Part shown: positions 33,274 to 45,436 of the stretch, in pieces
How positions within the stretch are numbered: position 1 is the first letter of the stretch
Layout of the letters: each line of letters begins with the position of its first letter
DNA from: Whalleya microplaca
Lineage: Eukaryota > Ascomycota > Sordariomycetes > Xylariales > Xylariaceae
Length of the DNA stretch: 64,000 nt
Direction of reading: 5' to 3'
NCBI GenBank assembly: GCA_022497155.1
Contig: MU385794.1
Coordinates: 62,001-126,000 of the forward strand
Program-made: the position numbers and the translations under genes
The notes under the pieces: generated by a model
What the model saw: only the letters and a program-made list of their open reading frames with translations
Databases searched by the model: none
Told to the model about the DNA's origin: nothing

Positions 33274-35042
33274 GATTGATAGTATAGGTAAATCGGAGTT
33301 GATGTTCAAACGATGGACAGAAATGTCGATATATGTTCACTGACTGACTGACTAACTGACTGGGAAATAGGGGGTAAGCGAGACAGTCGAGAGTTGGTCG
33401 AAAACTTGGTTGTAGAGTGAATGGTTTGGGTCAGGGAAATCTGGAAAACGTCGGGGGACTGTCTCTATTTATGAACATAAGATTCGTTTTAGTCACTTGT
33501 AATGACCTTATGATCCATTAAGATCAAAGCTTTCGATGCACGTTGCCATTTGTTGATGGACTCCATTAAGGTTAAGTTGCTGCTGTGTAGAGGTTCATTC
33601 CCAACTAAAACGACATCAACAGACTCCGGCCTATCAACTATCAATGCGCAGAACAATAGATGAACTTTAATACAGCGGTACGCACTTGTATCGTAAATTT
33701 AGTAAATCCAGCGTCCTAGAGACCCTCGAAGCGTCGCCTACCTATGGCAGATTTCTTCACTTTTCCGAATATATGATAATTCTTGCCCTGGCCCACCTAC
33801 TTCATCTTCATTGAGAGCATCCTTCATATATTGTTCATGTTCTTGTGGAATCAAGCGTTCCGCTTCGATGGACTATGGGTAATCGCTCTAGAGATGAGCT
33901 AACAAAGCAAGCACCAATAGCGTTGTTGAACCCGAGCCTAAGTAACTTTATTCGCTCAGCTACAACACTACTAAACTACATGTAAGGGTTAAAGCTTAAC
34001 GTACGCCTCATAGTAGCCCTCTACTTCTACCTAATTGAAACTAACCTTGAGTTGAACAACGGGATTGCTCAAAACTATTGTCATAGAAAGGAGAAGTAGA
34101 GTGCATGAGTAATTAATTGACTTTCATCTTCAACATAATGCAGTTACACTGCCTTGCATACATTAAACACGCTCGCGTCAATGTCCATGCTAAGTTGTGG
34201 AAAGGCGCCGTCCTATCCTTATTTTTGAACACTCCATGTATTAAGCGCTGCTAAGCGCTTGGTCCTTCTTATTAGATTGCCTTAACTGCTCATGGCTTCA
34301 GTCCAAGGCACAGATCAAGGACATCCCGTAGGTCTGAGCACTCGCATGCGGAACTAACTGTCCGGATTCTCGTTTTATGCTTCAATTTTCGGGCGCTGGT
34401 AAGATGAACCACTTGTACTCTTCTTCGCGGGAGCCGGAGCACCAATCGCAAGCGACACACGGCCTTAATAATGTCTCAAAAATAGTTTGTAGAGTGTTGG
34501 TCTGGTGCCTTGTAAGAAACGGCCGCACCACTCGATTCAACGCAGACGCCATCCTCGCACTCACCACCGCGAACAATCACCTGAGACTGCTCCGTCGCAC
34601 CGGCGACGATCTACCGTACATTTCAACAACACGCTCCTATGGCATGATAATCGCTAGACGTTTTTCAGGTAAGCAAGGACGACATCTCGGAAGTGGTCCT
34701 TGTCTTGGCTGAGCAGTTCATGTCGCGGATATATGTTCTCGTCTCGCCAGAAGTCTTACAGATGGTCATTCGATAGTTGGAATTGCCGGTTGTGCGGAGT
34801 TGAATACCAAGCGAGGCTTAATGCGTCTCTGGCAGTAGCCAAAGACAACATGACTTGGGACTAGCGGAGGCGGCTGGATTCCGGTGTGAAGCTAATGGCG
34901 CGGCGGGATGGCGACTGAGGGCGCAGAAATCCATGAAGGATTTCGGGGATTTCAGGCGTGGCCTTGCATCAAGACAGACGCAAAACCACTTGCATGAGGA
35001 ATAGGAACGTTATGGTTATCCTGCCACTTGTATTAATCATTT
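33274..35042. other. Intergenic, no confident gene
   Basis: It contains a short CTGA tandem repeat near 33339-33362. Overlapping frames near 34377-34712 have no motif and I do not call them. Confidence 0.45.
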
Positions 35043-36365
35043 CTAAGCCCTGTTACTCCTCAACACCAGCCATACAGTGACTAATAGAAGACCGGAGCTA
35101 ATCAGTAATAAGTCGGCAGTGAACCCTATCACCCCATGCCATCTTGCCTCACTTGCATCTCCGAGAATGACACCCGCAATTGGATTTCCAATTAGCAGTG
35201 CAATGCCACACACGAAGCAATTCATGCCCAGCCTAGTGCCGACCTTGCTCATATCATGGGTCAAGCTGAATGTCCCAGCGGGTTGCATGCTGACCACGCC
35301 ACCGGAGATGATGCCGTAGAGTAGCGTGAAGACGAGGAGACCTGCAAAATTGTGAATTCCCAGCCACCCGAACGCTAAGAGGCAACACATGAACGCGCTT
35401 AGACCCATAACCAAAGTTGGTTGACGGGTCTTATCCGCGATATAAGGAGGGATCACTCGCCCGATAACACTTCCAGCATTCATGAGCGTGACCATGTACG
35501 ACGACGAGAAGCCTCGAGGTGCTAAGCCATAGTCGATGGTGAAAAGTTCAATGTAGAAAAATGGTATATAAAGAGCCATAAAAGCGAACAAGCAACTAAG
35601 CGTAAAGCTCATGAATGTTACGTCGCGTAACGCACTTGTGTCGATAAGTGCCCGGTGGTGTTTGGACGGAGCAACTCTTGTGCGCAAGAAAATGAGCGGA
35701 ACTATCGAAACTCCAAGTATAATAAAGGCGATAACTCTTGTCGCCCACGGTGCTCCTATCTTTGGTTGTAGTTCGCTAAACACGATCGGTAGGAGAATGC
35801 CGGCGACAGGGGAGCCCATTGAGGTTATCCCCGTTGCCAACGCCCGACGCCTCGAGAAGTACTGCGATATTATCGCGGTACAAGGGAGAAACACGATACC
35901 ACACCCGACGCCGATACACAGACCCTGTGCCAGAACGACTTGCCAGAATTGAGTGCAGAGCGAAGTCATAAATTGACCTAAGATAATAAAAAATAGGCCA
36001 ATGAATAGCAGATAGCGGAAATAGCCAGCGTCGAAGAGAGGGCCTGACACCAGTCCGCCGCAGAGCAACAGACATCCTTGGATGGATCCGACCCAAGAAA
36101 TGTCAGACGAAGAAGTCCCGGTCAGGCTGTGCTCATAATATGTCTGGTAAATACCGAAAGTATTCACAAGCCCAAATGTGCAAAATACCACACACCAACT
36201 GCCCATCACCTGTGTCCACGCAATAAGGCCACCATCCGGGGGAGGCGCAGGGATGTCGGTCTCCGGGGCGAGAACACTCTCTTCTTTGAATGCGGTGGGT
36301 GTCGAGGTTCCGGTGCTGGTGACGGAGTCAGGCTCCGGTTCCACGAATACCGCCATCTCGACCAT
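35043..36365 (-). CDS. MFS transporter, monocarboxylate-transporter-like
   Basis: Intronless, 440 residues. After an acidic Ser/Thr/Pro-rich N-tail comes PPPDGGLIAWTQVMGSW, the [D/E]G[G/x]-W signature of helix 1 in fungal MCT-like MFS proteins. Twelve helices are readable, including GFLVNTFGIYQTYYE-like TM1/2, SWVGSIQGCLLLCGGLVSGP, GLCIGVGCGIVFLPC, YFSRRRALATGITSMGSPVAG (the family's RRx6G motif), SFTLSCLFAFMALYIPFFYI, NAGSVIGRVIPPYIADK, LLVFTLLYGIISGGVVSMQP and LLLISSGLLLVTVWLVL. It lies in the plasma or vacuolar membrane. Substrate unknown; relatives move monocarboxylates or riboflavin. An alternative start is MAVFVEPEPD three codons downstream. Confidence 0.9.
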   Translation of the reverse strand: MVEMAVFVEPEPDSVTSTGTSTPTAFKEESVLAPETDIPAPPPDGGLIAWTQVMGSWCVVFCTFGLVNTFGIYQTYYEHSLTGTSSSDISWVGSIQGCLLLCGGLVSGPLFDAGYFRYLLFIGLFFIILGQFMTSLCTQFWQVVLAQGLCIGVGCGIVFLPCTAIISQYFSRRRALATGITSMGSPVAGILLPIVFSELQPKIGAPWATRVIAFIILGVSIVPLIFLRTRVAPSKHHRALIDTSALRDVTFMSFTLSCLFAFMALYIPFFYIELFTIDYGLAPRGFSSSYMVTLMNAGSVIGRVIPPYIADKTRQPTLVMGLSAFMCCLLAFGWLGIHNFAGLLVFTLLYGIISGGVVSMQPAGTFSLTHDMSKVGTRLGMNCFVCGIALLIGNPIAGVILGDASEARWHGVIGFTADLLLISSGLLLVTVWLVLRSNRA

Positions 36366-37357
36366 ACTACAGGTCTAGAGAGGCGCGGGCAGGGCAGAAG
36401 GCGCGTAGCTGGGAGAAAGTGAAGCTGGACACCATCAGGAACGGTGGTTCCCAGCCGACAGCGGCAGGACTGCTTCTCAAATAGTCGATGACGGAACCAC
36501 AATATGCCATCATTGCCATACATTGCCGAGACGAGCTTCCGAACCCAAGACTACCTAACAAAGGCCCGTCAGCCCTACGGGCCAGACGACCCAGAGCCGA
36601 CGAAATCTGAGTGTGGGAACGCACACCTAGCTCAATCCGCTCATTGAGCCCTCACGGCCCTCGGCGGATTTGGATAATCGTGCCATCATGGCGTGAGTGG
36701 GTATTAACTGGACCCGAATGGATCGTGCCCGAAATCTTGGATAGCCATTTCTGCTGATAGAGATCACTGGGCTAGCTGATAGATTAACTTTCTTGATTCT
36801 TGAACACGATTCATTCAAGGTTTTTGCCTCCTGACTCTAAAATGCTTTATGTGGAGTGTGATCCCGCGAAATGTGCGGTTTTGTTGTTGTCAGTATGCAG
36901 CTTTTTGAGCCTCCAATTCTCTCCAATTCTGAGCCTCCATTCTCCCGATCGTCGCAGAATGGACCCTGGTGGATCCGGGACAATCTTCCCCCGTATCACT
37001 TACATACCTAATCAAGTCTATCACACCTAGTTACCTTACTTGGCAGTTTGGGTCACTCTCTCGGAGTTCGGCCGGACGTTTCCAGTTAGGAAGTATGAAT
37101 GGGTAATTACATGTATTCATTAATAGATTAGACAATGACGTCGAGTTCAAAGTGACGAGTAGAAATTTACAAAAAATAGGCTTGCCAAGTCTCACAGACT
37201 TGACTATCTCAACCTCCGAAAGAGGACCTGGCCATTGCAAAGAAACCTTGTGAAGGATGATCCATAAGGATCTGCCCTTATTACGTCGACATATTTGCTG
37301 AAGAGATATCGACGAGCCCAAACCCTCCTTCTTTTGCACAAGCTATGTCCAGTACCA
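36366..37357. other. Intergenic, no gene seen
   Basis: MFS promoter and 3' flank of the next gene; no coding signal. Confidence 0.5.
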
Positions 37358-38584
37358 TTAGTCTAACATGTTCAACACACACCTCGCGCCATCGTTCGAG
37401 CTCGAAGAAGGTCCCTTCGAAGCAAGATACGGGCGTCCACCTCCCACGACGTCAAAAGCCCAGATGTTGCCATTCGTATTATCGGACGCATAGAGCGTGC
37501 CATTGTTAATGCCGTACAGCGCGCCGAACGTGTTCCCGCCGATCTTCGGGTACGTCGAGAGGACCTTCCACGCCTTGGTATCGAGGCTGAAGCGCGCGAT
37601 CGCGGTGCCGCCGCCGGCGCTCTTGGGGTTCACGGCCGCCGTCCACAGGTAGGGCCCCGCCACGGGGATGTAGACCCAGTCGGCGATGCCGAGGCCCAGC
37701 GCGTCCATGGTGCCGTTGCCGAGCAGCGCGCCGTACGTCGGCGACCCCGGGATCAGGTCCACCTGGTGCCAGTTCTTGCCCGCCGCCCCGTACCAGTAGT
37801 ACCCGCTCGAGTCGATGTCGCCGACGTTGACGGAGATCGTCGTCTCGAGCGTGCGCACCACCTCGCGCGACCCGTCGGACCGGATCCGGATCAGCTGGTT
37901 GGATTTCGCCTGTCGCGCGTAGAGGAAGTTGTCCTGCGTGTTGTACGCCATCGCGTTGATCCCGCTGCCGTCGCCCACGCTGTTGCTTACGGAGCTGTAG
38001 TCGCCGGTGGAGAGGTCTACGCGGTAGAGCTTCGCTGCCTGGATCAGGTAGCCATATTTGTCACAGCTCAGCGTCGGCGCGCACGACTGTGTGGGCGTTG
38101 CGGTTGTCGTGGTGTTGGCCGTGGCTGTGGCGGTGACCGTGACCGTGACAGAAGTTGGCGGGCTTGATGGGGGACATGCCGTAGAAGTCGGGTAGGAGGG
38201 CCAGCAGAATACCTTGGACAAAAGGCAGTCGCACCCCGAATCGTAGGTGGATGAGGTGTAGGTCGTCGGTGTAGAGGCAGGGTATGTCGTCGTCTTTACT
38301 TTGATACCAGTGAGGGTGGCCACCGTGGGCTTGATGATGTCTGTAACCTCAGGAATGCAGTCATGTCCGAAGAGTGCCGCGCAGTCGAGGCCTAGAGTGT
38401 AGGCACCTGGCTGGTCGATAGTAGTCTTGGCAGGCGTGAAGAAGGGCACGACTTCGGTGATCAGGGGCGCTTCAGTCAGAGTGACTGTGCTGAGGTCGTC
38501 CTTGACAACAGCCGCAGTAGGGTTTGAGAGCGCTTTCGCAACAAGAGTTGCAATGACAAGGAGGTATCTGTGAGTGAACGACAT
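37358..38584 (-). CDS. Secreted DUF6923-like protein with beta-propeller-like repeats
   Basis: Intronless, 408 residues from MSFTHRYLLVIATLVAKALS (signal peptide). A Thr/Ser/Pro-rich stalk (CPPSSPPTSVTVTVTATATA and more) links a short Cys-containing N-region (YDSGCDCLLSKVFCWPSY) to a C-terminal part with LYRVDLSTGDYSSVSNSVG, NAMAYNTQDNFLYAR, IRSDGSREVV, VGDIDSSGYYWYG, FSLDTKAWKVL and GALYGINNGTLYASDNTNG. These are the repeated strands typical of fungal secreted DUF6923 proteins. No catalytic residue set is apparent. Probably an extracellular or cell-wall protein. GC content is much higher than in neighbouring spacers. Confidence 0.75.
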   Translation of the reverse strand: MSFTHRYLLVIATLVAKALSNPTAAVVKDDLSTVTLTEAPLITEVVPFFTPAKTTIDQPGAYTLGLDCAALFGHDCIPEVTDIIKPTVATLTGIKVKTTTYPASTPTTYTSSTYDSGCDCLLSKVFCWPSYPTSTACPPSSPPTSVTVTVTATATANTTTTATPTQSCAPTLSCDKYGYLIQAAKLYRVDLSTGDYSSVSNSVGDGSGINAMAYNTQDNFLYARQAKSNQLIRIRSDGSREVVRTLETTISVNVGDIDSSGYYWYGAAGKNWHQVDLIPGSPTYGALLGNGTMDALGLGIADWVYIPVAGPYLWTAAVNPKSAGGGTAIARFSLDTKAWKVLSTYPKIGGNTFGALYGINNGTLYASDNTNGNIWAFDVVGGGRPYLASKGPSSSSNDGARCVLNMLD

Positions 38585-39931
38585 GTTGAGACTTAGGCAA
38601 TTCAAATTTTGTTATGACTTCTACAAGGTTACTGAGCATCCTACAAGTGGTATCTAAGAATCTGGCGACGAAGGCGTCTTATTTATACTCGTTCTATCAC
38701 TTCATTCATATCCAGCCCAAACCCTTCAGTTTACTACAATATCATTATGTTCAATTTACATTCCCTCGAATAGGCATTCCAGCTCGTCAATTGGAAGCCA
38801 TCATTCCGAATCAAGATGGCTCTTCACATTCACCATGCAGATATCACAAGTACTATTGCTGACATGAACCGAATTGATGCGGCTAAAGTAGGTCAAACGG
38901 CGTATCTCGTTAAAGTATGCTTGTTCGTGCAAGTTGGCACGCTGATAGCGGCAATTGCCAAGCTCCAGCTTGAGGAAGCAATGGCGATGATCCCTGATCA
39001 CAGGCATGGTTAGGCTGCCGAGGTCATGGGTCTCTTAGGCAATTCATTTCATTATTAGGTCTCAGGTATCTGTAGATATCACGAAGCCATTTGATGATTG
39101 ACATTACCATTGACTGCCCGCGAATACCTTTGCAATAAAAATATCTGCATGAGGTTGTATAGAGTATCTAAGTGTGGCGATCCGCCCCATTATCCGGGGT
39201 CAGCTGAGCTGACGAACTACACGGTAACATCAAAAGGGGACTAGTAATTGCAGGTGTCGAAAGCGAAGCTTGCGGCTGAATCACATCATTCCTTGTCAAG
39301 GGACTTGATACGACGTCAGCTGTTTGAATAAGGTGCGTGGCGTCTAGGACTGAGAGGGAAGACCCCTGAATGTCGTGCAATATTGGTGATTGTGATATTC
39401 TACATAGCAGAAACAACCCTTATGATATCGTTAGCAATAGAGCTTCCATAATGCATAACAATCCATGTTAATGCTACGCAGGGTACCATACTCACTACTT
39501 AAACTAAGTCTATCTCATATTACAACATTGAAGAGCGGCATGTGCGAAATCGGACCGTAAGTCTAGGTGAAGAGACATTGTCTAGGTCACACATCTCACC
39601 AAAATAACAATGGCGTTAGCCCTTGCTGGTAAGCAATTTGATATGTTCGTCAAGGTCAGCGTGTCTGCAAGTGCAGCAAGAAGGTTAAGGTCTGGTAGAA
39701 GGGCTGACACAAACGTGGAAAGACAACAATGCTCTTTGAACTCGTGTGGATGAAACAAGGTATTGTCTATGACAAAGATCGCGTAAGAGCAAACCAGATT
39801 GTCCCAAAACTTGCAAGAGACATAAAAGCATTCAAGGTCCCTTTCATTCATTGGCCTGTAAAGTGCTCATCACTATCGACAGTCAGCAAATCGCCTAGGA
39901 CTCAATCCCGCCCCATTCTTCGCTCCTCGAT
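38585..39931. other. Intergenic, no gene seen
   Basis: No supported frame; TATA-like TTTATACTC near 38680 may serve the DUF6923-like gene. Confidence 0.5.
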
Positions 39932-41293
39932 ATGTATAACGACGGGCGTATTCCAATAAAAAATGACGAGACAGCGGAAGCATTGCCAAAGCGTGAGTCC
40001 TTTCCAGATCATGAGGTTCCTGGTAACGGGAGCTTACTGTCCATGTATGATGAGGCTAATTGTGACAGTGGCGGATTATGTTCCGACAGCTTGAACACTG
40101 AAGACAGTTCAACTTCAAACCTGTCTCAAGGCAGTGGTATCAACAGTAATGTATCAAAGAGGGCAAATGAACGAAAGTCACACGCTGATAGCAGCTCTAG
40201 AAAACGTAAGCGCGAAGTCCACAAGCAGGAAGATAACGCTGGAGAACGGAAAAGGCAAGAAACGGAGCGTGCTTACTTACCTCGGGAAATCATTTCGATG
40301 ATCCTGTCACGCGCCTTGGACCGAGAACCTCGATGTGCTTTAGATCTTTTGGTACCGGACTGGCACATCTGTACTCGACAAACCCCTGCACTTGAGGAGG
40401 TATTAGAGAACACAAGAGTGGTGACTTACACTCGTGGCGCTGCCGAAGGTGAACAGGGCACTCTTTCATGTAACCACAGACATCACGACGATGACCACAT
40501 CTTGCTCCCTATGAAGGAACTTGACGAGCGTCTCTTGAAAATCGACAAGTGGTGTTATAATGAAGCCATGAGAGCTTACTTTCAAGATAGTGTACAGGCC
40601 TTTCAGCTAACCGCCGATGATCACCTTCCAGGCCTTGCAGATGAATCGTACTTGGCGAATTGGAGATACGCCTATCCAATTCGCGGGCAACGAGCGCAGA
40701 GTATTCTCCCGTACGATGATGAGCACTTAGAAATGGCAAAGCTGCAGACACCGCTCGGCGCTCCTCATGTCTTCTCGCTATTGCGACACATCGTCGTCCA
40801 TTCCCCTTTGGAGTTGTTAAACGTCGACGCACGCAGCGCACTGAGACGCGATACCGGAGTAAGTGATGCCGCCCTCGACACCTTGAACACGGCCTTTGAC
40901 TTAGATCGTGCTTCGCATCTGTACCTCTCATGGTCGCAAATGCCGATGCTCGAAAGCGTGTTGCTGGATTTACGTGTATACAGTACTGATCTAAACACTG
41001 ATAGGGGCTGCATCAGCAAGAAAGATATCATTTCCCGTGCACAGGAAATGGGCCGTTGGCTACGGTTGAACTTATTGGTAATTGCTGGGCTGCAGAGCTA
41101 CAGCTTCTTCGAGATCAAGTACGAGGACATCACCGCGGAACAGGTCGAGAACGAGGATGGGCTCGATGGTGAGCCGAATTGGATCAAGCTATTCGCACCC
41201 GCATTGAGACCCGGCGGGAAGCTAGTGCTAGTTGATCGCTTGCTAGACGACGGCATATCATTTGGGCCGACGGATCTACCCGTCACACCGTAG
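39932..41293 (+). CDS. Uncharacterised fungal protein with nuclear-type basic region
   Basis: Intronless, 453 residues. The first 120 are hydrophilic and Ser-rich with a nuclear-localisation-like cluster (SSRKRKREVHKQ). A short LPREIISMILSRAL follows, similar to the F-box-like start of many fungal proteins but too weak to call. The rest (LDERLLKIDKWCYNEAMRAYF, HLEMAKLQTPLGAPHVFSLLRH, LYLSWSQMPMLESVLLDLRVYS) is conserved-looking globular sequence of unknown fold. It ends APALRPGGKLVLVDRLLDDG. Function unknown. Confidence 0.65.
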   Translation: MYNDGRIPIKNDETAEALPKRESFPDHEVPGNGSLLSMYDEANCDSGGLCSDSLNTEDSSTSNLSQGSGINSNVSKRANERKSHADSSSRKRKREVHKQEDNAGERKRQETERAYLPREIISMILSRALDREPRCALDLLVPDWHICTRQTPALEEVLENTRVVTYTRGAAEGEQGTLSCNHRHHDDDHILLPMKELDERLLKIDKWCYNEAMRAYFQDSVQAFQLTADDHLPGLADESYLANWRYAYPIRGQRAQSILPYDDEHLEMAKLQTPLGAPHVFSLLRHIVVHSPLELLNVDARSALRRDTGVSDAALDTLNTAFDLDRASHLYLSWSQMPMLESVLLDLRVYSTDLNTDRGCISKKDIISRAQEMGRWLRLNLLVIAGLQSYSFFEIKYEDITAEQVENEDGLDGEPNWIKLFAPALRPGGKLVLVDRLLDDGISFGPTDLPVTP

Positions 41294-41833
41294 GATGTAA
41301 AAGTTTGTAAAATGGGTTAAGGGTACGTAGTGAGTTAGTGTTTCCCTGCATCTGATGTCGCTTACGATGTTTACATACTGGGTATTACGAGGGAAAAGAA
41401 CCCATGCACCATGTTTAATGCTACAGGTATTTTCCGCAGTGCGAGGTCCTTAGCTACATAGGTATCGAATCAATAGTACGCGTGCCCTAAAATCCTTCTG
41501 ATCCAAGCACTAATCTCAAGTTGCTAGGGGGTTCATTAGCGCTGATGGATATAGGGTTTAGTGTGTTGGAAAACAGCCTGTAGCTCTACTATTGGCAGTA
41601 ATCGTCCTTTACCGTTGGTTGGAACCCACCAACCTACATGCATCGAAACCATCCCTCCGGTATTCCGTGCTTCGTTTAGAATGACTAACTTATAAGTATA
41701 AAACGTTGTCTTGATTCTCAGGACTCTCCTGTTGTTATCGTTGCCAATCGATTGTATTCTTCATTGAAACTTGAAATTAGAATCTTGTGCAAATAGACTG
41801 TCCCCTGCCCTGTCAGCAAAAATCCTTCTTGCC
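41294..41833. other. Intergenic spacer
   Basis: No gene; promoter of the Erg28-like gene. Confidence 0.5.
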
Positions 41834-42317
41834 ATGGAAAAGTTCACATCCCTTCTCCCACAGCACCCAGGCTATCTGCCCTACTTCTTGATATATGTAA
41901 GCTTAAAAGCCGGTCACTTGCCGTGCCCACGGGGACTAATGTAGGTTCCCATCGACCTAGGAAAGTCTTGCCGCAGCCATTCATGCCGTGGTGTGCTACC
42001 GGGCCGCTCCGACAGCTGCTCTACGACAATTCAGTGGCCCCGAGGCGCCTCCGCCGCATGCACTGCTCGCTCATGTATATGGCGTGAAGAACTTTTATAC
42101 CAGCCTCATTCGACTCTATGCCGCATATCACATTACGAATCCCCAGGTCTACGATCTCGCCATGTGGTCCTTCGTCGGTGTATTGTTCCTATACATCACC
42201 GAGGTCTTCGTGTACAAGTGTGCGAGGGTTCAAGAAGCATCTTTCCCGTATGTGCTTGCGGGCTCGGGTCTAGTGTGGATTATCACGCAACGGGATTGGT
42301 ATCTTTCACAGTCATAA
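41834..42317 (+). CDS. Erg28-like ergosterol biosynthesis scaffold
   Basis: Two exons (41834-41896 and 41961-42317; GTAAGC...CCTAG) give 139 residues: MEKFTSLLPQHPGYLPYFLIY joins to ESLAAAIHAVVCYRAAP. The pattern LLPQHxGYLPYFL, VYGVKNFYTSLIRLYAAYHI, LAMWSFVGVLFLYITEVFVYK and GLVWIITQRDWYL matches Erg28, a four-helix ER membrane protein that tethers the sterol C4-demethylation enzymes Erg25, Erg26 and Erg27. A first-exon splice restores a good N-terminus. It is a short single-domain gene about 0.7 kb upstream of an RBR ligase, with no link apparent. Confidence 0.8.
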
Positions 42318-43043
42318 GGACAGAGAGGGGGCCAAGGGGGCAGGGGGACGGTGGGATAGAGGGGTCGCACATGTGCGAGTGCATGAGTGAGCTTGGCAGG
42401 GCGATCGGTGTCGGATTCTGATCGAGGTCTGCTCACTACATACTAGGTTACATAAGTACGCTGTGTAGTATGAGAGTGTAGTATGGGACGGAGATATCGG
42501 ATATCCCCCCTTTTCACATAGGTTACGTTGGCGTTGGAACTTCTCATGCATCTACCCGTTAGTCACCTTAGACCCTAACATGGAACCAAACGCATGTACC
42601 GCCGAGTTGGGGAGAGAATATGTTTTGGCCTTGATCGACGCTGAGGCTGCGATCAAGCGATCAAGCGATCCAGCGATCATGTCACTCTTGTCTATATACT
42701 TCCAGATACATTTCCCCCTCATAATGGACCCTGATGGGTTCTGATGGGTTCTTGCTGCATTCGCTGCATTGGCTACAGTTGCAAGGCCGTCTTACATTGA
42801 TTCACGTGGCTTCAAGTGCTGCTTCTCTGTGCCACCACACTCGCCGGGCGATGAGGCTTGCCACCCGATTAGGTTCGCAAAAGGATGATTGGCCTCGGAT
42901 GAAGCTTTATATGCACAGGTTGCACGCTAAAGCCCCTTGAACATGATAGGATCCCAGAGCTTACCCCCCTCCCCGCAGCAATCCCGAGAAGACAGAATTA
43001 AGCTGCGACAGGTGTCAGGAGGTGCCTGAGCCTCACTTTTCCC
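42318..43043. other. Intergenic, no gene seen
   Basis: Spacer with a short GATCAAGCGATC-type repeat near 42650-42680; leader of the RBR ligase. Confidence 0.5.
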
Positions 43044-45436
43044 ATGACGAGGGCACCCAAAGGGTGCGATTCAGTAAGGGGTGACCTGTTCTTTATCCCA
43101 TTCACTCATTCCAGCCGTGTCAGAGACAATAGCTTTTCAATATCGTCAATGACTCGGACGCGATTGCGCTCGATTGTGTCCCTCTATTTAATTTTGGCAA
43201 TGTTTTCGCGGCGGCGCTGGTCGTTCAGCCCGTCCATTCGCCATGCAGCGTCATCAGAACATTCGAGAGAACATACAAGAGAACACCCAAGAGAGCACAT
43301 GAGAGACGTGCGTTATAAGCGCCGCTCCAGACATCACGACACCGCCTCCCAGGAACGAACAATGATAGAGCTCATTGATTTTGATTCGGATATATCGCAT
43401 CGGCGCACCATCAAGATCGGCGTCAAGGATACCTCGCGACTTGGCCATGTCACTGACTTCCTGAAGAAGCGATACTCGGAGGGAGATGAACGGATCCCCG
43501 AGGATGCCCAGCTACGCTTCTTCTACGAGGGCAAACTCCTAGACGGAGATAAAATTCCCGAGCGGGCCCACGCTTTGCGATACCGGGTGCTTCCGTCCGG
43601 AGATGATGGCTCGCTGCGGGTCATCTGGAGAAGCAATCTCCGCATGCCTCAGATGGAAGCCATTACCCGCGAGGTCGTGTCAGGAAGCACAATCGGCACC
43701 ATCCGGCAGACTACGGCGGACCTTCTACGAGCCGCTAACAAATCCAAGCGGCATCGCATAGACGATGCCAATCAAATCGTAGTCGCAGCTGCTGGTGGAT
43801 TAAGACCGGGATCGTTGCAGGGAAGCAACTGGGAGGCCCGCAAGGTGCGCGCATGGCACTGTCGCTATCTGACCATCGACGTGCGGGATCCCTACGAGTT
43901 CATCGTCTTCCGGGGATTCAATGAGGAATACGTCTGGCACGAGCCGTATCTGGACCGCCATGGCTATGCAGATGTGCGCATGCTGAGGCAATGGCTCAGA
44001 GACTCGATTTTGGCCTCGGTTATCAGCCGTCACGACATGCGACGGATCGATGTCAACGATATAAGATTGACGTGCCGGGGTAGGACAGTGAGGAGGCACA
44101 CCCACATTCGTCCTGGAGATACTATAGACTTCGAGCTGCCTCGAGCTATGAGTGATACTTTCATTCAAGCCGAGGCCTGGCTGGTTCCACTTTCAGAGGT
44201 CTGCATCGTGTGTGGGGACGACAAGAGAGTCTCCGAGATGCCAACCGGGCGACACATCACGGAAGCTTGCGAACACGACAGCGCGATGTGCAGGGAGTGT
44301 GTTGGCCAATGGATATCCTCAAGCTTGGATACCACCACCTGGAATCGTCTTAAATGTCCCGACTGTCCCAGATTACTCAAATTTGAAGATATCAGGGCCT
44401 ACGCTACTCGGGAGACGTTTGAAAGGTAGGGACTTGAACGTAGTGGTGCTTTTACCGAACCCCCGCCCTCTTACTAACTTCCGGGCAGATATGACATATT
44501 GGCGACGAAGGCCGCGCTTGCCAGCATCGATGAGTTTAAGTGGTGTCTCAACCCTCGCTGCAACTCAGGCCAGATCCATCCCAGGGGCTGTACCAGGGCG
44601 AAATGCAGCGCGTGCAAGCGTTATTCCTGTGTGCTGCACAATGTCCCTTGGCATAGTGGTGAATCCTGTGAAGAATATGAGCGGCGGACTCGTAAGCAGA
44701 GGAAAAATGACAAGGCTTCTGAGAAACATGTCAATGAGATCACTAAGCCCTGCCCTGGATGCAACAGGAAGGTCAACAAATATACGGGATGCGATCATGT
44801 CACTTGTGGGTGTTTCTCTTATCATTGGTAACTACGTCCTACTGACTAAATGCTTTTTAGGCATCTGCGGCCATGAATGGTGCTGGCTGGTATGTAATCT
44901 TTCGTTTCTTTCTTTCTCATCCACTTGAATTGTTTTCTGGGGTAGTGCCTGCAAATTTAGCTCATCTACGAGCTTCACTTTCAGAACTCGTCTCCCGCCT
45001 TTTCAAGAAACCTCGCAGATGAGGCAATTACTAACTAATTATTTTGCAGTGCTTTGGGTCATATTATAGAGATGATCGCAGCCTTCTACAGTGTTACCAC
45101 AAGCGAGAATGTCGCTACCACGACAACCCGCCCAACTACGAAGGAGACAGAGCTTTTATGCCTTTCCTCAACGTGGGCAATGATATACCTCCGAGGCCCG
45201 ATCGGCCACATAGGAGACCAATACACGTGGATGCGATCCGCATGCCAGCTAGGCCAGCACGCCGCCCACCGGCTCCACCAGGTCCAATACCCGACCCGGA
45301 GCTATTGGAGTTCATCATCGAACAGCACCAAAACCCCTTCCTTCGGCGCCATGGACGGGCCGCACGCATGCGGCATGAATTCCTCGAGGATGCCGCCGTC
45401 TTCCATCTTGGTCACGTGATGCAACGTACTAGATAG
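43044..45436 (+). CDS. RBR-type E3 ubiquitin ligase with ubiquitin-like regions
   Basis: Four exons (43044-44425, 44489-44805, 44861-44889, 45050-45436) give up to 704 residues. The start is uncertain: ATG 43044 is longest, 43149 or 43200 are alternatives. Two ubiquitin-like stretches are seen: MIELIDFDSDISHRRTIKIG...LRFFYEGKLLDGDKIP and a second near RYLTIDVRDPYEFIV...IRPGDTIDFEL. Then come RING1 (CIVCGDDKR ... CEHDSAMCRECV ... CPDC), an IBR with KWCLNPRCNSGQ and CSACKRYSC, and RING2 (CPGCNRKVNKYTGCDHVTC ICGHEWCWLC), in which the catalytic Cys is the C of YTGCDH. RBR ligases form a ubiquitin thioester before transfer. The tail is Pro/Arg-rich. The third exon is only 29 nt, yet phases fit. 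Confidence 0.85.

Noticed and set aside
34377..34712. Overlapping plus and minus frames near 34.4-34.7 kb
   Set aside because: Neither has a motif, splice partners or convincing composition.
43800..44168. Minus-strand frame inside the RBR ligase
   Set aside because: Shadow of the plus-strand coding exon, which has clear RING/IBR motifs.
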